DNA of 64,000 nucleotides from Polynucleobacter yangtzensis (GTDB lineage: Bacteria; Pseudomonadota; Gammaproteobacteria; Burkholderiales; Burkholderiaceae). The notes under the pieces were generated by a model that was given only the letters and a program-made list of their open reading frames with translations, ran no database searches and was not told the DNA's origin. Location of the stretch: positions 241,780-305,779 of the forward strand of contig NZ_LOJI01000040.1 in NCBI RefSeq assembly GCF_001595965.1, given 5' to 3'. Both the position numbers and the translations under genes were made by a program. Positions 18,088-28,323 of this stretch are shown here, in pieces; position 1 is the stretch's first letter; each line of letters begins with the position of its first letter.

Positions 18088-19389
18088 TCAATGCACTAGA
18101 TTTAAGCGCCCGCGTACCTCACCCACATGCCCTTTTAGGTCATATAGCTCTTTGGCATCCAACATAGAAACCTTGATATTGCCAACCCGTCTTTCGATAG
18201 CCTCGAGATCTTTAAAGTTCTTTTCCTTAAGCTCGGGGTTTTGAGCATTTCTCTCAATCACCTTAAGCTCTTCGTATACCTGAGCTAACTTCAGTCGCAA
18301 GAAGAAATTCTTGGCTGAAGGGATGTAAGTAAATAACGGAATCAAAATTACCAACAATGGAATAACAATTTTGACAAAGCGACCCGCCCAAACTGCAGTC
18401 CAAAATGGAAGATGACGATGCAGGAATGAAGGTCCATCTTTTAAATAAATTTCTGCGTCTACATGCAAAGGAAAATCCAATCCAGCGCTTGATGGAAACT
18501 CACCCACTTTTTGTAAGCGCGAATACGATTTCAAAATATCGTATGAAGCTCCAAGCACCAGAGAAACCAATGCTGGATTGATATCCTCATGCGCAACTAA
18601 TGTGGCTGTAGCAGCCATGACTTGAATGTCTTGACGTGGCTGATCATGCTGAATGCTCAATAACCCTCTGGGCACTGTCACTTTAGACAAATACGTGAGA
18701 TTGCGGGTATAAGCATCTGCCTGATCAAAGTTCATCAAACGAATCCCTGGAACAGAGTAAAACTTTCTCAGGATTGGGGCCTCAGCTGCGGCGACGATAA
18801 ATACTGCATCTAACTCACCACTACTTAATTTGGCAATGGCTTCATCTGGTTTAAGTCTCTGTGCGCCAATTTCTTTATCGGTAATGCCGCTGGCCTGCAA
18901 TAAATCTTTAGTCAGAGCCAAAGTACCACTGCCTTCATTTCCAATGGAAACTTTTTTTCCTTTTAACTGACTCAATATCTTGAGTTGGCCACCATCGCTT
19001 TTAAATGCGCCTTCGCGATACCAAACCCAAATAGGCTCATAAAACATGCCCGCTATTGAGACCAATTTAGGGTAATCGCTAACGTTAGCCACACCACCCT
19101 GAACCATCGCAAAATCCACTCCAGATTTTGGATCATTTAAGAGAGCCAGGTTATCAATAGTTCCGCCAGTAGAGCGAACCTTGAGATTGACACCCTCCTT
19201 AGCTAAATCAGCCTTTAAGCGTTCCCCAAACTGGTAGTACAAACCAGTCGGGAATCCCGTTGCCATTTCAATCGATTTAGGCGGCGGCGGAATTAAGATC
19301 CAAAGCACACCAAAAAGGATAATTAAAAGCGCAAAAAAGGAGGCTGCTAGAGCCAAGGGGTTATAGATCTGTCTTTTGATGAAATTCAT
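18088..19389 (-). CDS. TAXI-family TRAP-type solute-binding protein, membrane anchored
   Basis: A 433-residue protein. An N-terminal helix (about 14-31) anchors it to the inner membrane. Residues 38-315 form the periplasmic TAXI domain: ATGFPTGLYYQFGERLKADL, then RSTGGTIDNLALL, DFAMVQGGVANV and KGKKVSIGNEGSGT. A second hydrophobic helix lies near 338-358, followed by a charged cytoplasmic tail. Unlike true TRAP binding proteins it has a C-terminal membrane segment, and there is no TRAP permease nearby. Such proteins are common in betaproteobacteria and may sense rather than transport; ligand unknown. Confidence 0.82.
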   Translation of the reverse strand: MNFIKRQIYNPLALAASFFALLIILFGVLWILIPPPPKSIEMATGFPTGLYYQFGERLKADLAKEGVNLKVRSTGGTIDNLALLNDPKSGVDFAMVQGGVANVSDYPKLVSIAGMFYEPIWVWYREGAFKSDGGQLKILSQLKGKKVSIGNEGSGTLALTKDLLQASGITDKEIGAQRLKPDEAIAKLSSGELDAVFIVAAAEAPILRKFYSVPGIRLMNFDQADAYTRNLTYLSKVTVPRGLLSIQHDQPRQDIQVMAATATLVAHEDINPALVSLVLGASYDILKSYSRLQKVGEFPSSAGLDFPLHVDAEIYLKDGPSFLHRHLPFWTAVWAGRFVKIVIPLLVILIPLFTYIPSAKNFFLRLKLAQVYEELKVIERNAQNPELKEKNFKDLEAIERRVGNIKVSMLDAKELYDLKGHVGEVRGRLNLVH

Positions 19390-19505
19390 TAAAGTCTCTT
19401 CATGTTTTTTGCATTATGCCCCGACCATGGCGCAAGGAAAAGCTTTCAAATCCAATCACCCAAATCAAGATAAGATGATGCTTTTTAAAAGCCCTAAAGA
19501 CCATT

Positions 19506-20267
19506 ATGAATTCAGCAAAAACCAAGGTGGCCCTAGTGACAGGCGCAGGAACTGGGATCGGGAAGGCCGCTGCCAAGGCCCTACTCAAAGGCGGCTATCA
19601 AGTGGTGCTGACAGGCCGCAATCTCGATAAATTAGAAAAAGCCATTGCTGATATTGGCGGCGATCAGAGCAACTGCCTTGCCGTATCTTGTGATGTTGGC
19701 AAACCAGATGAGGTCAAAAAGTTATTTACCGCACTAAGCAATCGGTTTGGTCGCATAGATATTTTATTTAATAACGCTGGCATGGGCGCCCCCGCCATTC
19801 CCATGGAAGAACTTAGCTATGAGCAGTGGATGAATGTCGTGAATACCAATCTTTGTGGCGCATTCCTATGCTCACAGGAAGCGATTCGCATGATGAAGGC
19901 GCAATCCCCTCAAGGTGGCAGAATTATTAACAACGGCTCTATATCTGCTCATGCACCACGACCCATGTCTGCACCATATACCGCAACAAAACATGCGATC
20001 AGCGGCTTAACTAAAACGATTGCATTGGATGGGCGTCCATTTAATATTGCCTGCGGTCAAATTGATATCGGCAATGCCGCAACCGAAATGACTGAACGTA
20101 TGGCTGCCGGCATTCTGCAAGCTGATCAATCTACTAAAGTAGAGCCGCGTATGGATGTTGATCACGTCGGAGAAGCCGTGCTTCATATGGCTCAACTCCC
20201 GCTAGAAAGCAATATTCTATCGATGACAATTATGGCTACCAATATGCCATTTGTAGGTAGAGGCTAA
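19506..20267 (+). CDS. SDR family NAD(P)-dependent oxidoreductase
   Basis: A 253-residue classical short-chain dehydrogenase. The cofactor loop is [15 protein letters not shown] near residue 12, the NNAG motif is present near 91, and the catalytic Ser-Tyr-Lys set reads as [23 protein letters not shown]. An Arg in [13 protein letters not shown] after the second strand suggests NADP preference. [17 protein letters not shown] substrate loop follows. It is a single gene, divergent from the TAXI gene and convergent with ccmI. Substrate unknown. Confidence 0.85.
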   Translation: MNSAKTKVALVTGAGTGIGKAAAKALLKGGYQVVLTGRNLDKLEKAIADIGGDQSNCLAVSCDVGKPDEVKKLFTALSNRFGRIDILFNNAGMGAPAIPMEELSYEQWMNVVNTNLCGAFLCSQEAIRMMKAQSPQGGRIINNGSISAHAPRPMSAPYTATKHAISGLTKTIALDGRPFNIACGQIDIGNAATEMTERMAAGILQADQSTKVEPRMDVDHVGEAVLHMAQLPLESNILSMTIMATNMPFVGRG

Positions 20268-20281
20268 AGCAGTCTTTTGGA

Positions 20282-21481
20282 CTACTGGCGCACTTGATCG
20301 ATCAGCAGGCGAACGCTACTTGCACCAACCTTAACCGTCTGGGCTGATGAAATTAAGTCTCCCGCCTCTGGTTTAGCCATTCCAGTTTTGGAGATGCGCA
20401 CTTCGATACTCGCCTCAGATAATTGAGAGAGCGGTGAGCTTGGATTCATTGCCAAAGAATCATTCAAGGTAAAGCTCATTGGGAAATCACTAATAGCAAC
20501 CTTTAAGACGGCTACCGGCATACGCTCACCAGGCTTGCGGGCAATGACCATCACAATATCACCCGACTTAATCTTAGACTTCAGGTCTGGTGCTAATTCA
20601 ATCTTGCCGCTAATCGATTTACCAGCCACTGAAGTAGGAGCTTGCGAAGAAAGTCCACCCTTAGAGCGAGCCTCAGCAATCGAACCCTGGATAGCGCGCG
20701 CTTCATCGGTATCTGCTGGTATCTGTTTTGCTAATTTCTCCCAAGTCTGTACAGCCGCTTTGTAATTGCCAGAGCTATACGCTGCAGTGCCCGAAAGCCA
20801 TAGCGCCATTAAATTATCAGGATCCAGCTTTAAAGCCTGATTAATTAACTGCAAAGGCTTTCCGGCAAAGTTACCGTCAGCATTGGTAGCCAATACATCT
20901 GCATAGTCGGCTAATAATTGAGGATCAGAATTAATAAAGTCGCCAGCACGTCCATATGCCTTAGCGGCATCCTCATTGCGACCCAAGATACGATAAGAGC
21001 GAGCTAGCATTGCCCAACCCTTCAAGTTGCTAGGATCTTTTTCCATCTTGATGGCAAATTCAGCCACCATTTTTTCAACGCCTTCTTGGGTAACCGGTGT
21101 CTCAGAATTTTTTTGCGCTACACGGACTACATCTCCCAATGAAAAATAGAGTCCCGATGAAAGCACGACAATAAAAATACATAAGCCAATAGCGGTCTTT
21201 TTCGTAGAACCCGCTACCTCACGATCATCCTCTACGATCGTATCCTGGAAAAGACGTTGCCGCATTTCAGCATGAGCAATTTCATAGTCAACAGAATTGA
21301 TTACACCAGCCTGATGCTCTGCTTCCAATTTATCAAGCTCTTCTCGATAAATGGCAGCATTCATCTGGCGACGAGATGTTGCTGCACTCTTTGCAGGAAA
21401 TATAAAAGGTCGCAACACCAGCACTAACACTAGAACCAAGAGTAGAAAGGCGGGAATCAAAAAGCTAGTCACTAAATTCAT
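20282..21481 (-). CDS. ccmI: cytochrome c biogenesis protein CcmI
   Basis: A 399-residue membrane protein that holds apocytochrome c for haem attachment. Two membrane helices (about 5-25 and 97-115) flank a cytoplasmic leucine-zipper-like loop (REELDKLEAEHQAGVINSVDYE). Residues about 150-270 contain TPR repeats with LKGWAMLARSYRILGRNEDAAKAYGRA and the DPDNLMALWLSGTAAYSSGNY unit. The last 110 residues are a periplasmic domain (CycH-like). It overlaps ccmH by four bases and ends the operon. Confidence 0.9.
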   Translation of the reverse strand: MNLVTSFLIPAFLLLVLVLVLVLRPFIFPAKSAATSRRQMNAAIYREELDKLEAEHQAGVINSVDYEIAHAEMRQRLFQDTIVEDDREVAGSTKKTAIGLCIFIVVLSSGLYFSLGDVVRVAQKNSETPVTQEGVEKMVAEFAIKMEKDPSNLKGWAMLARSYRILGRNEDAAKAYGRAGDFINSDPQLLADYADVLATNADGNFAGKPLQLINQALKLDPDNLMALWLSGTAAYSSGNYKAAVQTWEKLAKQIPADTDEARAIQGSIAEARSKGGLSSQAPTSVAGKSISGKIELAPDLKSKIKSGDIVMVIARKPGERMPVAVLKVAISDFPMSFTLNDSLAMNPSSPLSQLSEASIEVRISKTGMAKPEAGDLISSAQTVKVGASSVRLLIDQVRQ

Positions 21482-21951
21482 CCTTCTTTCTTATCGGCTG
21501 CATTGAGCAATGCATCAATTTTTTGATTGTCTGCATCAGTCAGAACAACATTAGGAACGCTACTGTTGCGACGGCGTAAATACACTAAGAGGCCTGCAAT
21601 GCCAATACCCAGGATGACGAATGGGCCAATCCAAAGCAACCAGGTCACCGGTTTAACTGGCGGACGATAGAGCACGAAATCGCCGTAACGCTCAACCATG
21701 AAAGAGCGAATTTGATCGTCCGACCTACCTTCACTAATCAGAATTCGAATTTCACGGCGCAAATCATTTGCCAAATCTGAGCGCGAGCCCGCCAAGGATT
21801 CGTTTTGACATACCAAGCAGCGCATCTCTTCTGAAATACTAATCAAGCGCTGCTCTGTTACAGGGTCATCCGCAAGAGGCGCAGCGTCTCTGGCAAATAC
21901 ACTGCCAAGGCTTAACGCGGTCAATGTAGCTAAAAAAATCCGCTTCATCAT
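21478..21951 (-). CDS. ccmH: cytochrome c-type biogenesis protein CcmH
   Basis: A 157-residue periplasmic thioredoxin-like reductant of apocytochrome c. A signal peptide spans 1-21, followed by the conserved EEMRCLVCQNESLAGS with the redox pair C45/C48 and the RREIRILISEGRSDDQIRSFMVERYGDFVLYRPP stretch. One C-terminal membrane helix lies at about 105-125. It overlaps both ccmG and ccmI by four bases. Confidence 0.93.
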   Translation of the reverse strand: MMKRIFLATLTALSLGSVFARDAAPLADDPVTEQRLISISEEMRCLVCQNESLAGSRSDLANDLRREIRILISEGRSDDQIRSFMVERYGDFVLYRPPVKPVTWLLWIGPFVILGIGIAGLLVYLRRRNSSVPNVVLTDADNQKIDALLNAADKKEG

Positions 21952-22475
21952 TTTTTAAGCTCGTTCAGCTTGGGGTAAATTTTTTCATTCAATAAGTTCA
22001 TAGTCAATGGACCAATATGCTTAAAGCGAATCACGCCCGCTTTATCAATAATGTAGGTCTCGGGAACCCCATAGACTCCGTAATCAATACCAACGCGGCC
22101 ATTGCCATCAAAAGCAGAAAGTACGTAGGGATTGCCTTGCTTTGCCAACATTGCCAAGGCATCTTCACGCTTGTCTTTGTAGTCCAAACCAATCACTGGG
22201 GCCATTTGAGATTTTGCTAGCTCCACCAATACTGGGTGCTCTTCACGACAAGCTACGCACCACGATGCCCAAACGTTGAGGACCCATACTTGACCCTTCA
22301 TGCTTTCTGGTGAAAATGTTTTATTAGGCTCAGCCAATTGAGGAACCTCAAATGCTGGGGCAGCCTTATTGATTAATGGTGATGGCACTTCATGAGGATC
22401 GCGATTGAGGCCGATAGCTAAAAAAACTACTAGACCTACAAATAAAACGAGTGGAATTAAAAATTTTGCTTTCAT
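21948..22475 (-). CDS. ccmG: thiol:disulfide interchange protein CcmG (DsbE)
   Basis: A 175-residue membrane-tethered thioredoxin that supplies reducing power for cytochrome c maturation. An N-terminal anchor (about 4-23) precedes the domain with active site W72-C73-VA-C76 in NVWASWCVACREEHP. The sequence GVYGVPETYIIDKAG carries the cis-proline and the GVPET motif typical of CcmG. It overlaps ccmF and ccmH by four bases each. Confidence 0.94.
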   Translation of the reverse strand: MKAKFLIPLVLFVGLVVFLAIGLNRDPHEVPSPLINKAAPAFEVPQLAEPNKTFSPESMKGQVWVLNVWASWCVACREEHPVLVELAKSQMAPVIGLDYKDKREDALAMLAKQGNPYVLSAFDGNGRVGIDYGVYGVPETYIIDKAGVIRFKHIGPLTMNLLNEKIYPKLNELKK

Positions 22476-24391
22476 GCGAACTTGTTCTTTAATTTCATTC
22501 GATAACGCTTATCCGACATCGCCAATACGCCACCTAGGGCCATTAGCAAGCAGCCGCCCCAGATCCAATCAACAAAAGGTTTGTAGTAAACACGCACGGC
22601 CCATGACTGGTCACCCAACTCCTCGCCAAGAGATACATAAATATCGCGGGTAAGTCCAGCATCAATGGCCGCTTCAGTCATTGGCATTGTGGATGAAAAA
22701 TAGCTTCTCTTTTCAGGATAAAGACTGGTCTGAGAACCGCCATCTTTTGACAATAAGAATGTGCCGCGCATTGCTTGATAATTTGGGCCGCGAGCAGCGT
22801 TAACACCCTGCAATTGAATTTGATAACCACCAACCGTCACCGTATCGCCAGCTGACATGCGCACATCTTTTTCTTCTTGGTAGGCACCTACCATCGTGAC
22901 GCCAATGACAAATACCGCAATACCTAGATGGGCTACCTGCATACCAATAAAGGAGCGAGTTGGTTTACCTGCCTTTGCTTGGCGAACAATTTGCATGCAG
23001 CCTGATGCAATCACCCAAAAAGCCAACATGAAGCCCATACCAGCAAGCCAAGTAAATTGTCCCATGATTAACGGAATTGCAACTCCCGCAACCAAAGCAA
23101 CCGCGCCCGCAAGCCATAAGCGCTTAATGATGCTGAGTAAGTTGCTTTGCTTCCAGCTTGCCCAAGGGCCTATGCCCATCAATACCAATAAAGGAACCAT
23201 GATGGGAACAAAGACGCTATTGAAATAAGGAGGGCCTACAGAAATCTTGCCAAGATGCAAAGCATCTATCAATAGAGGATAGAGTGTGCCGAGCAAAACA
23301 GATCCGGCTGAAACAACTAAAAATACATTTCCAAGCAAGATAAATGTTTCTCTAGAGCTCAAATTAAATTTACCGCCCATAGTGCTCTTTGGTGCTCGCC
23401 AAGCGTAAAGCGCTAAAGATGATCCAACAACTAACGATAAAAAGATCAGAATGAAAATACCGCGTCTTGGATCGGTTGCAAATGCATGCACTGAGGTCAA
23501 TACACCAGATCGAACTAGGAAGGTGCCTAGCAAGGACAAGGAGAACGCGGTAATCGCTAATAATACGGTCCAGCTTTTAAAGCCACCACGCTTTTCAGTA
23601 ACAGCTAATGAATGCAATAAGGCGGTGCCCACTAACCAAGGAATAAATGAAGCATTCTCAACGGGATCCCAGAACCACCAACCACCCCAACCTAATTCGT
23701 AGTAGGCCCACCAAGAGCCCAGCGCAATACCGAGGGTCAAGAAAACCCAGGCAGCTGTTGTCCATGGGCGTGACCAACGCGCCCATGCTGCATCTAATCT
23801 GCCTGACAACAAAGAAGCAATTGCAAAAGCAAAAGCTACTGAAAAACCAACATAACCCATGTACAACATTGGTGGATGAAATACCAAACCAGGATCTTGT
23901 AAAAGTGGATTTAAAGATCGACCGTCTTGAGCGGCTGGCAACAAACGCTCAAAAGGATTTGAGGTAGTTAGTACAAATAACAACAAACCACTAGTGACCA
24001 GTCCTAAAACACCAATTACTCTGGCCACCATGAAATCATCCAAGGCCTTAGAAAGTTGCGCTACCAATATAGTCCATGTAGCTAGCAAGAAAACCCACAG
24101 CAACAGTGATCCTTCATGACCACCCCATACCGCACCTAATCGATAGATCACCGGCATTTGTGAATTGGAATGCTCAGCAACATAGAGCACAGAAAAATCG
24201 TTACTGTAAAAACTCCATGCCAGTATTCCGAAGGCGATCGCCAATAATAAGAAAACAGTCTGAGCGGTAGGTCTTGCCAGAACTAACCAGTCTCGGCGAC
24301 CAAAGTGGGCGCCTACTAAGGGCAAAACCCCTTGCACGAGAGAAATACAAAGCGCCAAAACTAATGCGTAATGCCCAAACTCAGGAATCAT
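22472..24391 (-). CDS. ccmF: haem lyase subunit CcmF
   Basis: A 639-residue polytopic inner-membrane protein that, with CcmH and CcmI, attaches haem to CxxCH motifs. The tryptophan-rich haem-handling segment [20 protein letters not shown] is at about residues 233-252. Conserved histidines occur at [25 protein letters not shown] and [12 protein letters not shown] periplasmic domain near 520-610 precedes the last helix. Length is typical. It overlaps ccmE and ccmG by four bases. Confidence 0.96.
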   Translation of the reverse strand: MIPEFGHYALVLALCISLVQGVLPLVGAHFGRRDWLVLARPTAQTVFLLLAIAFGILAWSFYSNDFSVLYVAEHSNSQMPVIYRLGAVWGGHEGSLLLWVFLLATWTILVAQLSKALDDFMVARVIGVLGLVTSGLLLFVLTTSNPFERLLPAAQDGRSLNPLLQDPGLVFHPPMLYMGYVGFSVAFAFAIASLLSGRLDAAWARWSRPWTTAAWVFLTLGIALGSWWAYYELGWGGWWFWDPVENASFIPWLVGTALLHSLAVTEKRGGFKSWTVLLAITAFSLSLLGTFLVRSGVLTSVHAFATDPRRGIFILIFLSLVVGSSLALYAWRAPKSTMGGKFNLSSRETFILLGNVFLVVSAGSVLLGTLYPLLIDALHLGKISVGPPYFNSVFVPIMVPLLVLMGIGPWASWKQSNLLSIIKRLWLAGAVALVAGVAIPLIMGQFTWLAGMGFMLAFWVIASGCMQIVRQAKAGKPTRSFIGMQVAHLGIAVFVIGVTMVGAYQEEKDVRMSAGDTVTVGGYQIQLQGVNAARGPNYQAMRGTFLLSKDGGSQTSLYPEKRSYFSSTMPMTEAAIDAGLTRDIYVSLGEELGDQSWAVRVYYKPFVDWIWGGCLLMALGGVLAMSDKRYRMKLKNKFA

Positions 24392-24822
24392 TTAGCGCTT
24401 CCGTTTTTTTGCGCCTGGTCTAACGCGTGTTTGGCTTCAGGAGGCATGTAATTCTCATCATGTTTCGCAAGTACTTCGCTGGCAATAAATTCACCATTCG
24501 CATTCATGCGACCTTGAATTACTGCACCCTTACCTTCTTTGAATAAATCAGGAAGAATGCCGGTGTATGCGACTGGAATGTCTTTCACAAGGTCAGTGAT
24601 CTCAAAGTGGACAGTGAGGCCGTCACGTTTTACCGAGCCCTCCTTCACCATGCCGCCGATCCTAAAAGCTTGACCCTGAGGCGCCTTACCTGCCGCAACC
24701 TCACTTGGCGTGACATATAAAGCTATATTGCTGTTAAGTGCATTCAAGATCAACATCGCAGCAACTCCAATCGCTAGGAGTGCGGCAACAATAATCAATG
24801 CGCGTTTATGTCTAGGCTTCAC
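24388..24822 (-). CDS. ccmE: haem chaperone CcmE
   Basis: A 144-residue periplasmic haem carrier with an N-terminal anchor (about 8-26). The covalent haem-binding histidine is H121 with Y125 in [11 protein letters not shown], the standard H-x3-Y motif. The OB-fold core contains [16 protein letters not shown] and [21 protein letters not shown]. It overlaps ccmD and ccmF by four bases. Confidence 0.95.
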   Translation of the reverse strand: MKPRHKRALIIVAALLAIGVAAMLILNALNSNIALYVTPSEVAAGKAPQGQAFRIGGMVKEGSVKRDGLTVHFEITDLVKDIPVAYTGILPDLFKEGKGAVIQGRMNANGEFIASEVLAKHDENYMPPEAKHALDQAQKNGSAK

Positions 24823-25007
24823 TTACTAATCTCTTTATCAAACTGCTCTGCCAGTTGTTGTTGCTTCAATCTGCGGATTACTGCCCTAAAGCGGGCGCGC
24901 ACAAATAGAGGCTCCAATATCAAAACCAGGGCACAAATGCCAAAACTGCTCCACACATAAAGTGCGTAACCGCCCATGGCAAAAAACTCGGAAGGACTAT
25001 TCCACAT
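24819..25007 (-). CDS. ccmD: haem exporter protein CcmD
   Basis: A 62-residue single-pass membrane protein that completes the CcmABCD complex releasing holo-CcmE. It has the family start [28 protein letters not shown], then a basic cytoplasmic tail. Its ATG overlaps the ccmC stop (TGATG) and its stop overlaps ccmE. Confidence 0.9.
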   Translation of the reverse strand: MWNSPSEFFAMGGYALYVWSSFGICALVLILEPLFVRARFRAVIRRLKQQQLAEQFDKEISK

Positions 25008-25777
25008 CAGCTTTTCACCTCAATTGATTGTCTCACCCAATCCGCATGGGCTTCACGCTCCAAAATGATTGCCCTCACTCGCATTAAGGTAACTGCAATC
25101 GTGTACATCCAGAAACATAGGGCCATTAATAACATTGCCCAGAGCATGGTTTGGGCCATAGCTGGCGATTTGGTCAATGAAACGGATGCGCCTTGATGCA
25201 AGGTATTCCACCATTTCACTGAAAAATAAATAATCGGCACGTTTACTACACCTACCAAAGCCAAGATAGCGCTAGCTTTATCAGCGCGGCGCGGATCATC
25301 AATAGAGGCTCGTAGGGCAATAAAGCCCAAATAGAGAAACAATAGAATCAGCTCTGATGTGAGTCGTGCATCCCATACCCACCATGTACCCCACATTGGC
25401 TTACCCCAGAATGCACCCGTCCATAAAGACAGAAATGCCATCCAGGCGCCTATTGGCGCAAGCGCCTGCGCCATCATGGCAGACAAGCGGGTATTAAAAA
25501 CAAGTCCAAGCCCCGCCCAAGCAGCCATCACTAAATAGATAAACATCGACATCCATGAGGCTGGCACATGAATAAAGATTATTCGATAGCCCTGCCCTTG
25601 AACAGCGTCGACTGGAGCAACAAAAAAACTAACCCATAAACCGACGGCACCAAACAGGAACGTTAAAACCCAGAAAAATGGGATGAGCTTACCTGCCACC
25701 GGATAAAAGGTGCTGGGGCTCGATAACTTAAACCAGTTAATCAAGCGGTGGTTAGAAAAGTGATTTATCTGACTCAT
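25007..25777 (-). CDS. ccmC: haem exporter protein CcmC
   Basis: A 256-residue inner-membrane protein with six helices that delivers haem to CcmE. The WWD haem-binding segment MWGTWWVWDARLTSELILLFLYLG is near residues 140-163, with flanking His residues (IIFIHVPASWMSMF and NTLHQGASVS). The ATG at 25777 is preferred to an in-frame start 12 codons earlier, because it overlaps the ccmB stop as ATGA, matching the coupling in the rest of the operon. Confidence 0.94.
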   Translation of the reverse strand: MSQINHFSNHRLINWFKLSSPSTFYPVAGKLIPFFWVLTFLFGAVGLWVSFFVAPVDAVQGQGYRIIFIHVPASWMSMFIYLVMAAWAGLGLVFNTRLSAMMAQALAPIGAWMAFLSLWTGAFWGKPMWGTWWVWDARLTSELILLFLYLGFIALRASIDDPRRADKASAILALVGVVNVPIIYFSVKWWNTLHQGASVSLTKSPAMAQTMLWAMLLMALCFWMYTIAVTLMRVRAIILEREAHADWVRQSIEVKS

Positions 25778-26439
25778 TCGATTGCAATCTTTACGGCGGC
25801 AGTACTTACCCAAGGGACAAATGCTAAAGCCAAAATCAATAATGCGCCCAACAATGAAAAATGACCTGATGTATCTAAACCAACGCTATGAGCATATACA
25901 GCGCCAGCACCAAAAATAAGGACCGGAATAAATAAAGGCAATATCAATAAGCTTAGTAACACGCTGCCACCCCTCACTCCTAGGGTCAATGCAGCGCCTA
26001 TTGAGCCCAGCAAGGATAGCACTGGAGTACCCAATAGTAGAGTGCCCATCAGCACATACAAAGAGCCGGCATCCAAATCAAACTGAATGCCAATAATTGG
26101 GGCTAAGAGCACTAGCGGTAGACCACACACAATCCAGTGGGCAATAATTTTTCCAGTCACGAGCAATGCCAAGGGTTGAGGTGACAAAACCAGCTGCTCT
26201 AGCGAACCGTCTTGATAGTCAGCTGCAAACATTCGATGCAAGCCCAGCAAGGTAGATAGCAAGGCTGCCACCCATAGAACACCCGGCGCAATTTTGCGCA
26301 ACAAGGCAGCATCAGCACCTATCCCCAAAGGAAATAAGCTAGTCACAACGACAAAAAAGAATAAGGCTGTCAGCACCTCACTCTTGCGGCGCATAACCAA
26401 CAACAAATCGCGGTGAATGATTGCCAGTAAAGCCTTCAT
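25774..26439 (-). CDS. ccmB: haem exporter membrane protein CcmB
   Basis: A 221-residue membrane partner of the CcmA ATPase, with about six helices. It starts MKALLAIIHRDLLLVMRRKSE and has DGSLEQLVLSPQPLALLVTGKI, both typical of CcmB. It overlaps ccmA and ccmC by four bases. Confidence 0.94.
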   Translation of the reverse strand: MKALLAIIHRDLLLVMRRKSEVLTALFFFVVVTSLFPLGIGADAALLRKIAPGVLWVAALLSTLLGLHRMFAADYQDGSLEQLVLSPQPLALLVTGKIIAHWIVCGLPLVLLAPIIGIQFDLDAGSLYVLMGTLLLGTPVLSLLGSIGAALTLGVRGGSVLLSLLILPLFIPVLIFGAGAVYAHSVGLDTSGHFSLLGALLILALAFVPWVSTAAVKIAIE

Positions 26440-27083
26440 AGATCCAGCACCCTGACATTAGGAAGCGTTACCTCTTGATGGCTAGTCAAAACCACTAAGC
26501 CGCCAAATTCCACATGCTCAGCAATAAGGTCTTGCAAAGCTTGTACCGCATGTACATCCAAAGCATTGAATGGTTCATCCAAAATCCACAGCTTTGCTTG
26601 ACGCGTCAACATACGAGCCATCAAGACGCGTCGCTTTTGACCGGCCGACAAGCAACTGACTGGCAAGTGTTCGCGCCCGCGCAAACCAAAACGCCAGAGA
26701 GCAGATAACGCTTTCTCATCCGGCAAATGAACATCATCTAGAGCAGCATAGAGCTGTAAATTTTCTAGCGCAGTGAGGTCTTCCTTTAAGGCATCACGAT
26801 GCCCCAGAAATAAAAGCTCACGATGAAAGGTAGAGACATCCTTATTAATGGATAGTCCTCCCCATAAAATCTCACCTGTCTCCGGCTTAGATAAACCCGT
26901 CAACAATCTTAGTAGGCTGGTTTTTCCAACGCCATTCTCACCACGTACATGCAGACACTCTCCACTAGAGACTGTTAAGTTGAGCCCCTCAAATAATCTT
27001 CTCTCACCACGCACGCATGCAAGAGCTCGCGCTTCAAGCATCAAAGCTGGATTGCTGGAGGAGGAAGATATATTGACTGTCAT
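26436..27083 (-). CDS. ccmA: haem exporter ATP-binding protein CcmA
   Basis: A 215-residue ABC ATPase that powers release of holo-CcmE. Walker A is GENGVGKTSLLR near residue 50, the signature is SCLSAGQKRRVLMARML near 143, and Walker B is LWILDEPFNALD. An ATG at 27083 is preferred to a TTG at 27092; neither has a clear ribosome site. It is the first gene of ccmABCDEFGHI, all nine genes being joined by one- to four-base overlaps, so a single polycistronic message is expected. The operon serves CcoO and CcoP and any other c-type cytochrome. Confidence 0.93.
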   Translation of the reverse strand: MTVNISSSSSNPALMLEARALACVRGERRLFEGLNLTVSSGECLHVRGENGVGKTSLLRLLTGLSKPETGEILWGGLSINKDVSTFHRELLFLGHRDALKEDLTALENLQLYAALDDVHLPDEKALSALWRFGLRGREHLPVSCLSAGQKRRVLMARMLTRQAKLWILDEPFNALDVHAVQALQDLIAEHVEFGGLVVLTSHQEVTLPNVRVLDL

Positions 27084-27225
27084 GTAGGGCAATGGCTTGA
27101 TTCAAACCACCCCAGGCATTGTCTAAGAACCTATTGGCGCTGACAAACCAGAAAAAGTGGAATTAAGGGAATAATCCCTTTCAATTCAATTACTTATGAA
27201 ATTATAAACCGACTCGACCAAGAAC

Positions 27226-27250
27226 AAAAAAACCACCCGAAGGTGGTTTT
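27226..27250. terminator. intrinsic terminator after the flavodoxin gene
   Basis: Stem CCACC/GGTGG with a CGAA loop, flanked by seven A and four T, so it can act on either strand. It lies downstream of the leftward MarR-DoxX-flavodoxin operon and separates it from ccmA. Confidence 0.75.
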
Positions 27251-27284
27251 CTCTATTAAATCAATTACTTAGCTCACACTGAAA

Positions 27285-27836
27285 TCACTTTAGGCGCCTG
27301 GTAATTTCTGCAATACGCTGGCCATAGAGTCTGGCGGTCTCCAAGTCGCCCGCATTAACCTCATCCGCACTTGCGTCAGACGGGGTCTGCATCATCGCTC
27401 CAGCAGATGAGCCAACGTAGTTAATGTCATCACGCTTGGCAGCTTTAGAGTTGGAGGGCATCAACCCAGTTCCAACCCATATGCCATTGTGCTGCATTGC
27501 TAGAGTAAAGAAGTAATGCAAGGTGGAATGCTTATCACCATTCATCGTGGCTGAATTAGTAAAGCCACCGAATACTTTATCTTTCCACTGCTGTGAAAAC
27601 CATTGCTTAGAACTTGCATCAGCAAACTTTTTAAATTGCCAGCTTACAGTTCCCATATAAGTTGGTGAACCAAAAACAATGGCATCAGCTTCATTTAAAG
27701 TTACCCACTGTGCATCCGTCAAATTACCTTCAGCATCAATTGCCACCAATGTAGCATTCGCACCTTTTGCAACTGCCTCCGCCTGTTTTACTGTGTGACC
27801 ATAGCCACTATGAAATACCACTGCAATTTTTGTCAT
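27285..27836 (-). CDS. flavodoxin/NAD(P)H:quinone oxidoreductase family protein (WrbA-like)
   Basis: A 183-residue FMN protein. The phosphate-binding loop is visible as VVFHSGYGHTVKQAEAVAKG at residues 6-25, and the flavin-contacting ADAIVFGSPTYMGTVSWQFKKF follows, as in WrbA and related quinone reductases. It is shorter than E. coli WrbA (198). It is the last gene of a MarR-DoxX-flavodoxin unit, 53 bases after DoxX, so it is probably induced by quinones, electrophiles or aromatic compounds relieving the MarR repressor. Confidence 0.85.
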   Translation of the reverse strand: MTKIAVVFHSGYGHTVKQAEAVAKGANATLVAIDAEGNLTDAQWVTLNEADAIVFGSPTYMGTVSWQFKKFADASSKQWFSQQWKDKVFGGFTNSATMNGDKHSTLHYFFTLAMQHNGIWVGTGLMPSNSKAAKRDDINYVGSSAGAMMQTPSDASADEVNAGDLETARLYGQRIAEITRRLK

Positions 27837-27889
27837 CAGAATCTCCTTTTCACATTTAACTTGTCAATCATTTTTTCTTTAAAACGCTG

Positions 27890-28300
27890 TTACTTCATTT
27901 CGAGTCTGGCATCAATAGAGTATCCGCCAGCCCCAAATACAGTTAACAGAAATAAACCGCCTGCCATACTCAGATTCTTCATAAACATGATGTTCTGCAG
28001 GTAAACCTGTTCTGGAGGAAATGTCCAGAAGTTATGGAATATAAAGGCTGCCAGGATAGAAAATAAACCTAGAAGTAAGCCGGCAATACGGACTTTATAG
28101 CCAATAATGATCGCAAGACCGCCAAGAATTTCTAAGGCAACTGTGAGCCCAGCGATGATCATTGGCATTGGCAATCCTTTGGATGCAATATAAGCAGTAA
28201 CTCCATCGAATCCAAACACCTTGGAAAATCCCGCTGAAATAAAAATAGATGCCATTAATATTCTGGCAACCAAGGCTAAGAGTTTAGATGCTGAGTTCAT
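27890..28300 (-). CDS. DoxX family membrane protein
   Basis: A 136-residue membrane protein with four helices. ARILMASIFISAGFSKVFGFDGVTAYIASKGLP is the DoxX family N-terminus, and EILGGLAIIIGYKVRIAGLLLGLFSILAAFIFHNFW the middle. Members accompany redox or thiol-stress genes; a role in quinone or thiosulfate metabolism is known only for some. It lies between the MarR regulator and the flavodoxin gene and is likely controlled by the former. Confidence 0.85.
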   Translation of the reverse strand: MNSASKLLALVARILMASIFISAGFSKVFGFDGVTAYIASKGLPMPMIIAGLTVALEILGGLAIIIGYKVRIAGLLLGLFSILAAFIFHNFWTFPPEQVYLQNIMFMKNLSMAGGLFLLTVFGAGGYSIDARLEMK

Positions 28301-28323
28301 GTTCTCTCTCCGTCTTGAATAAT

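Noticed and set aside
27166..27182. AAGGGAATAATCCCTT hairpin near the ccm promoter
   Set aside because: Only a six-base stem with no T-run; too weak to name.
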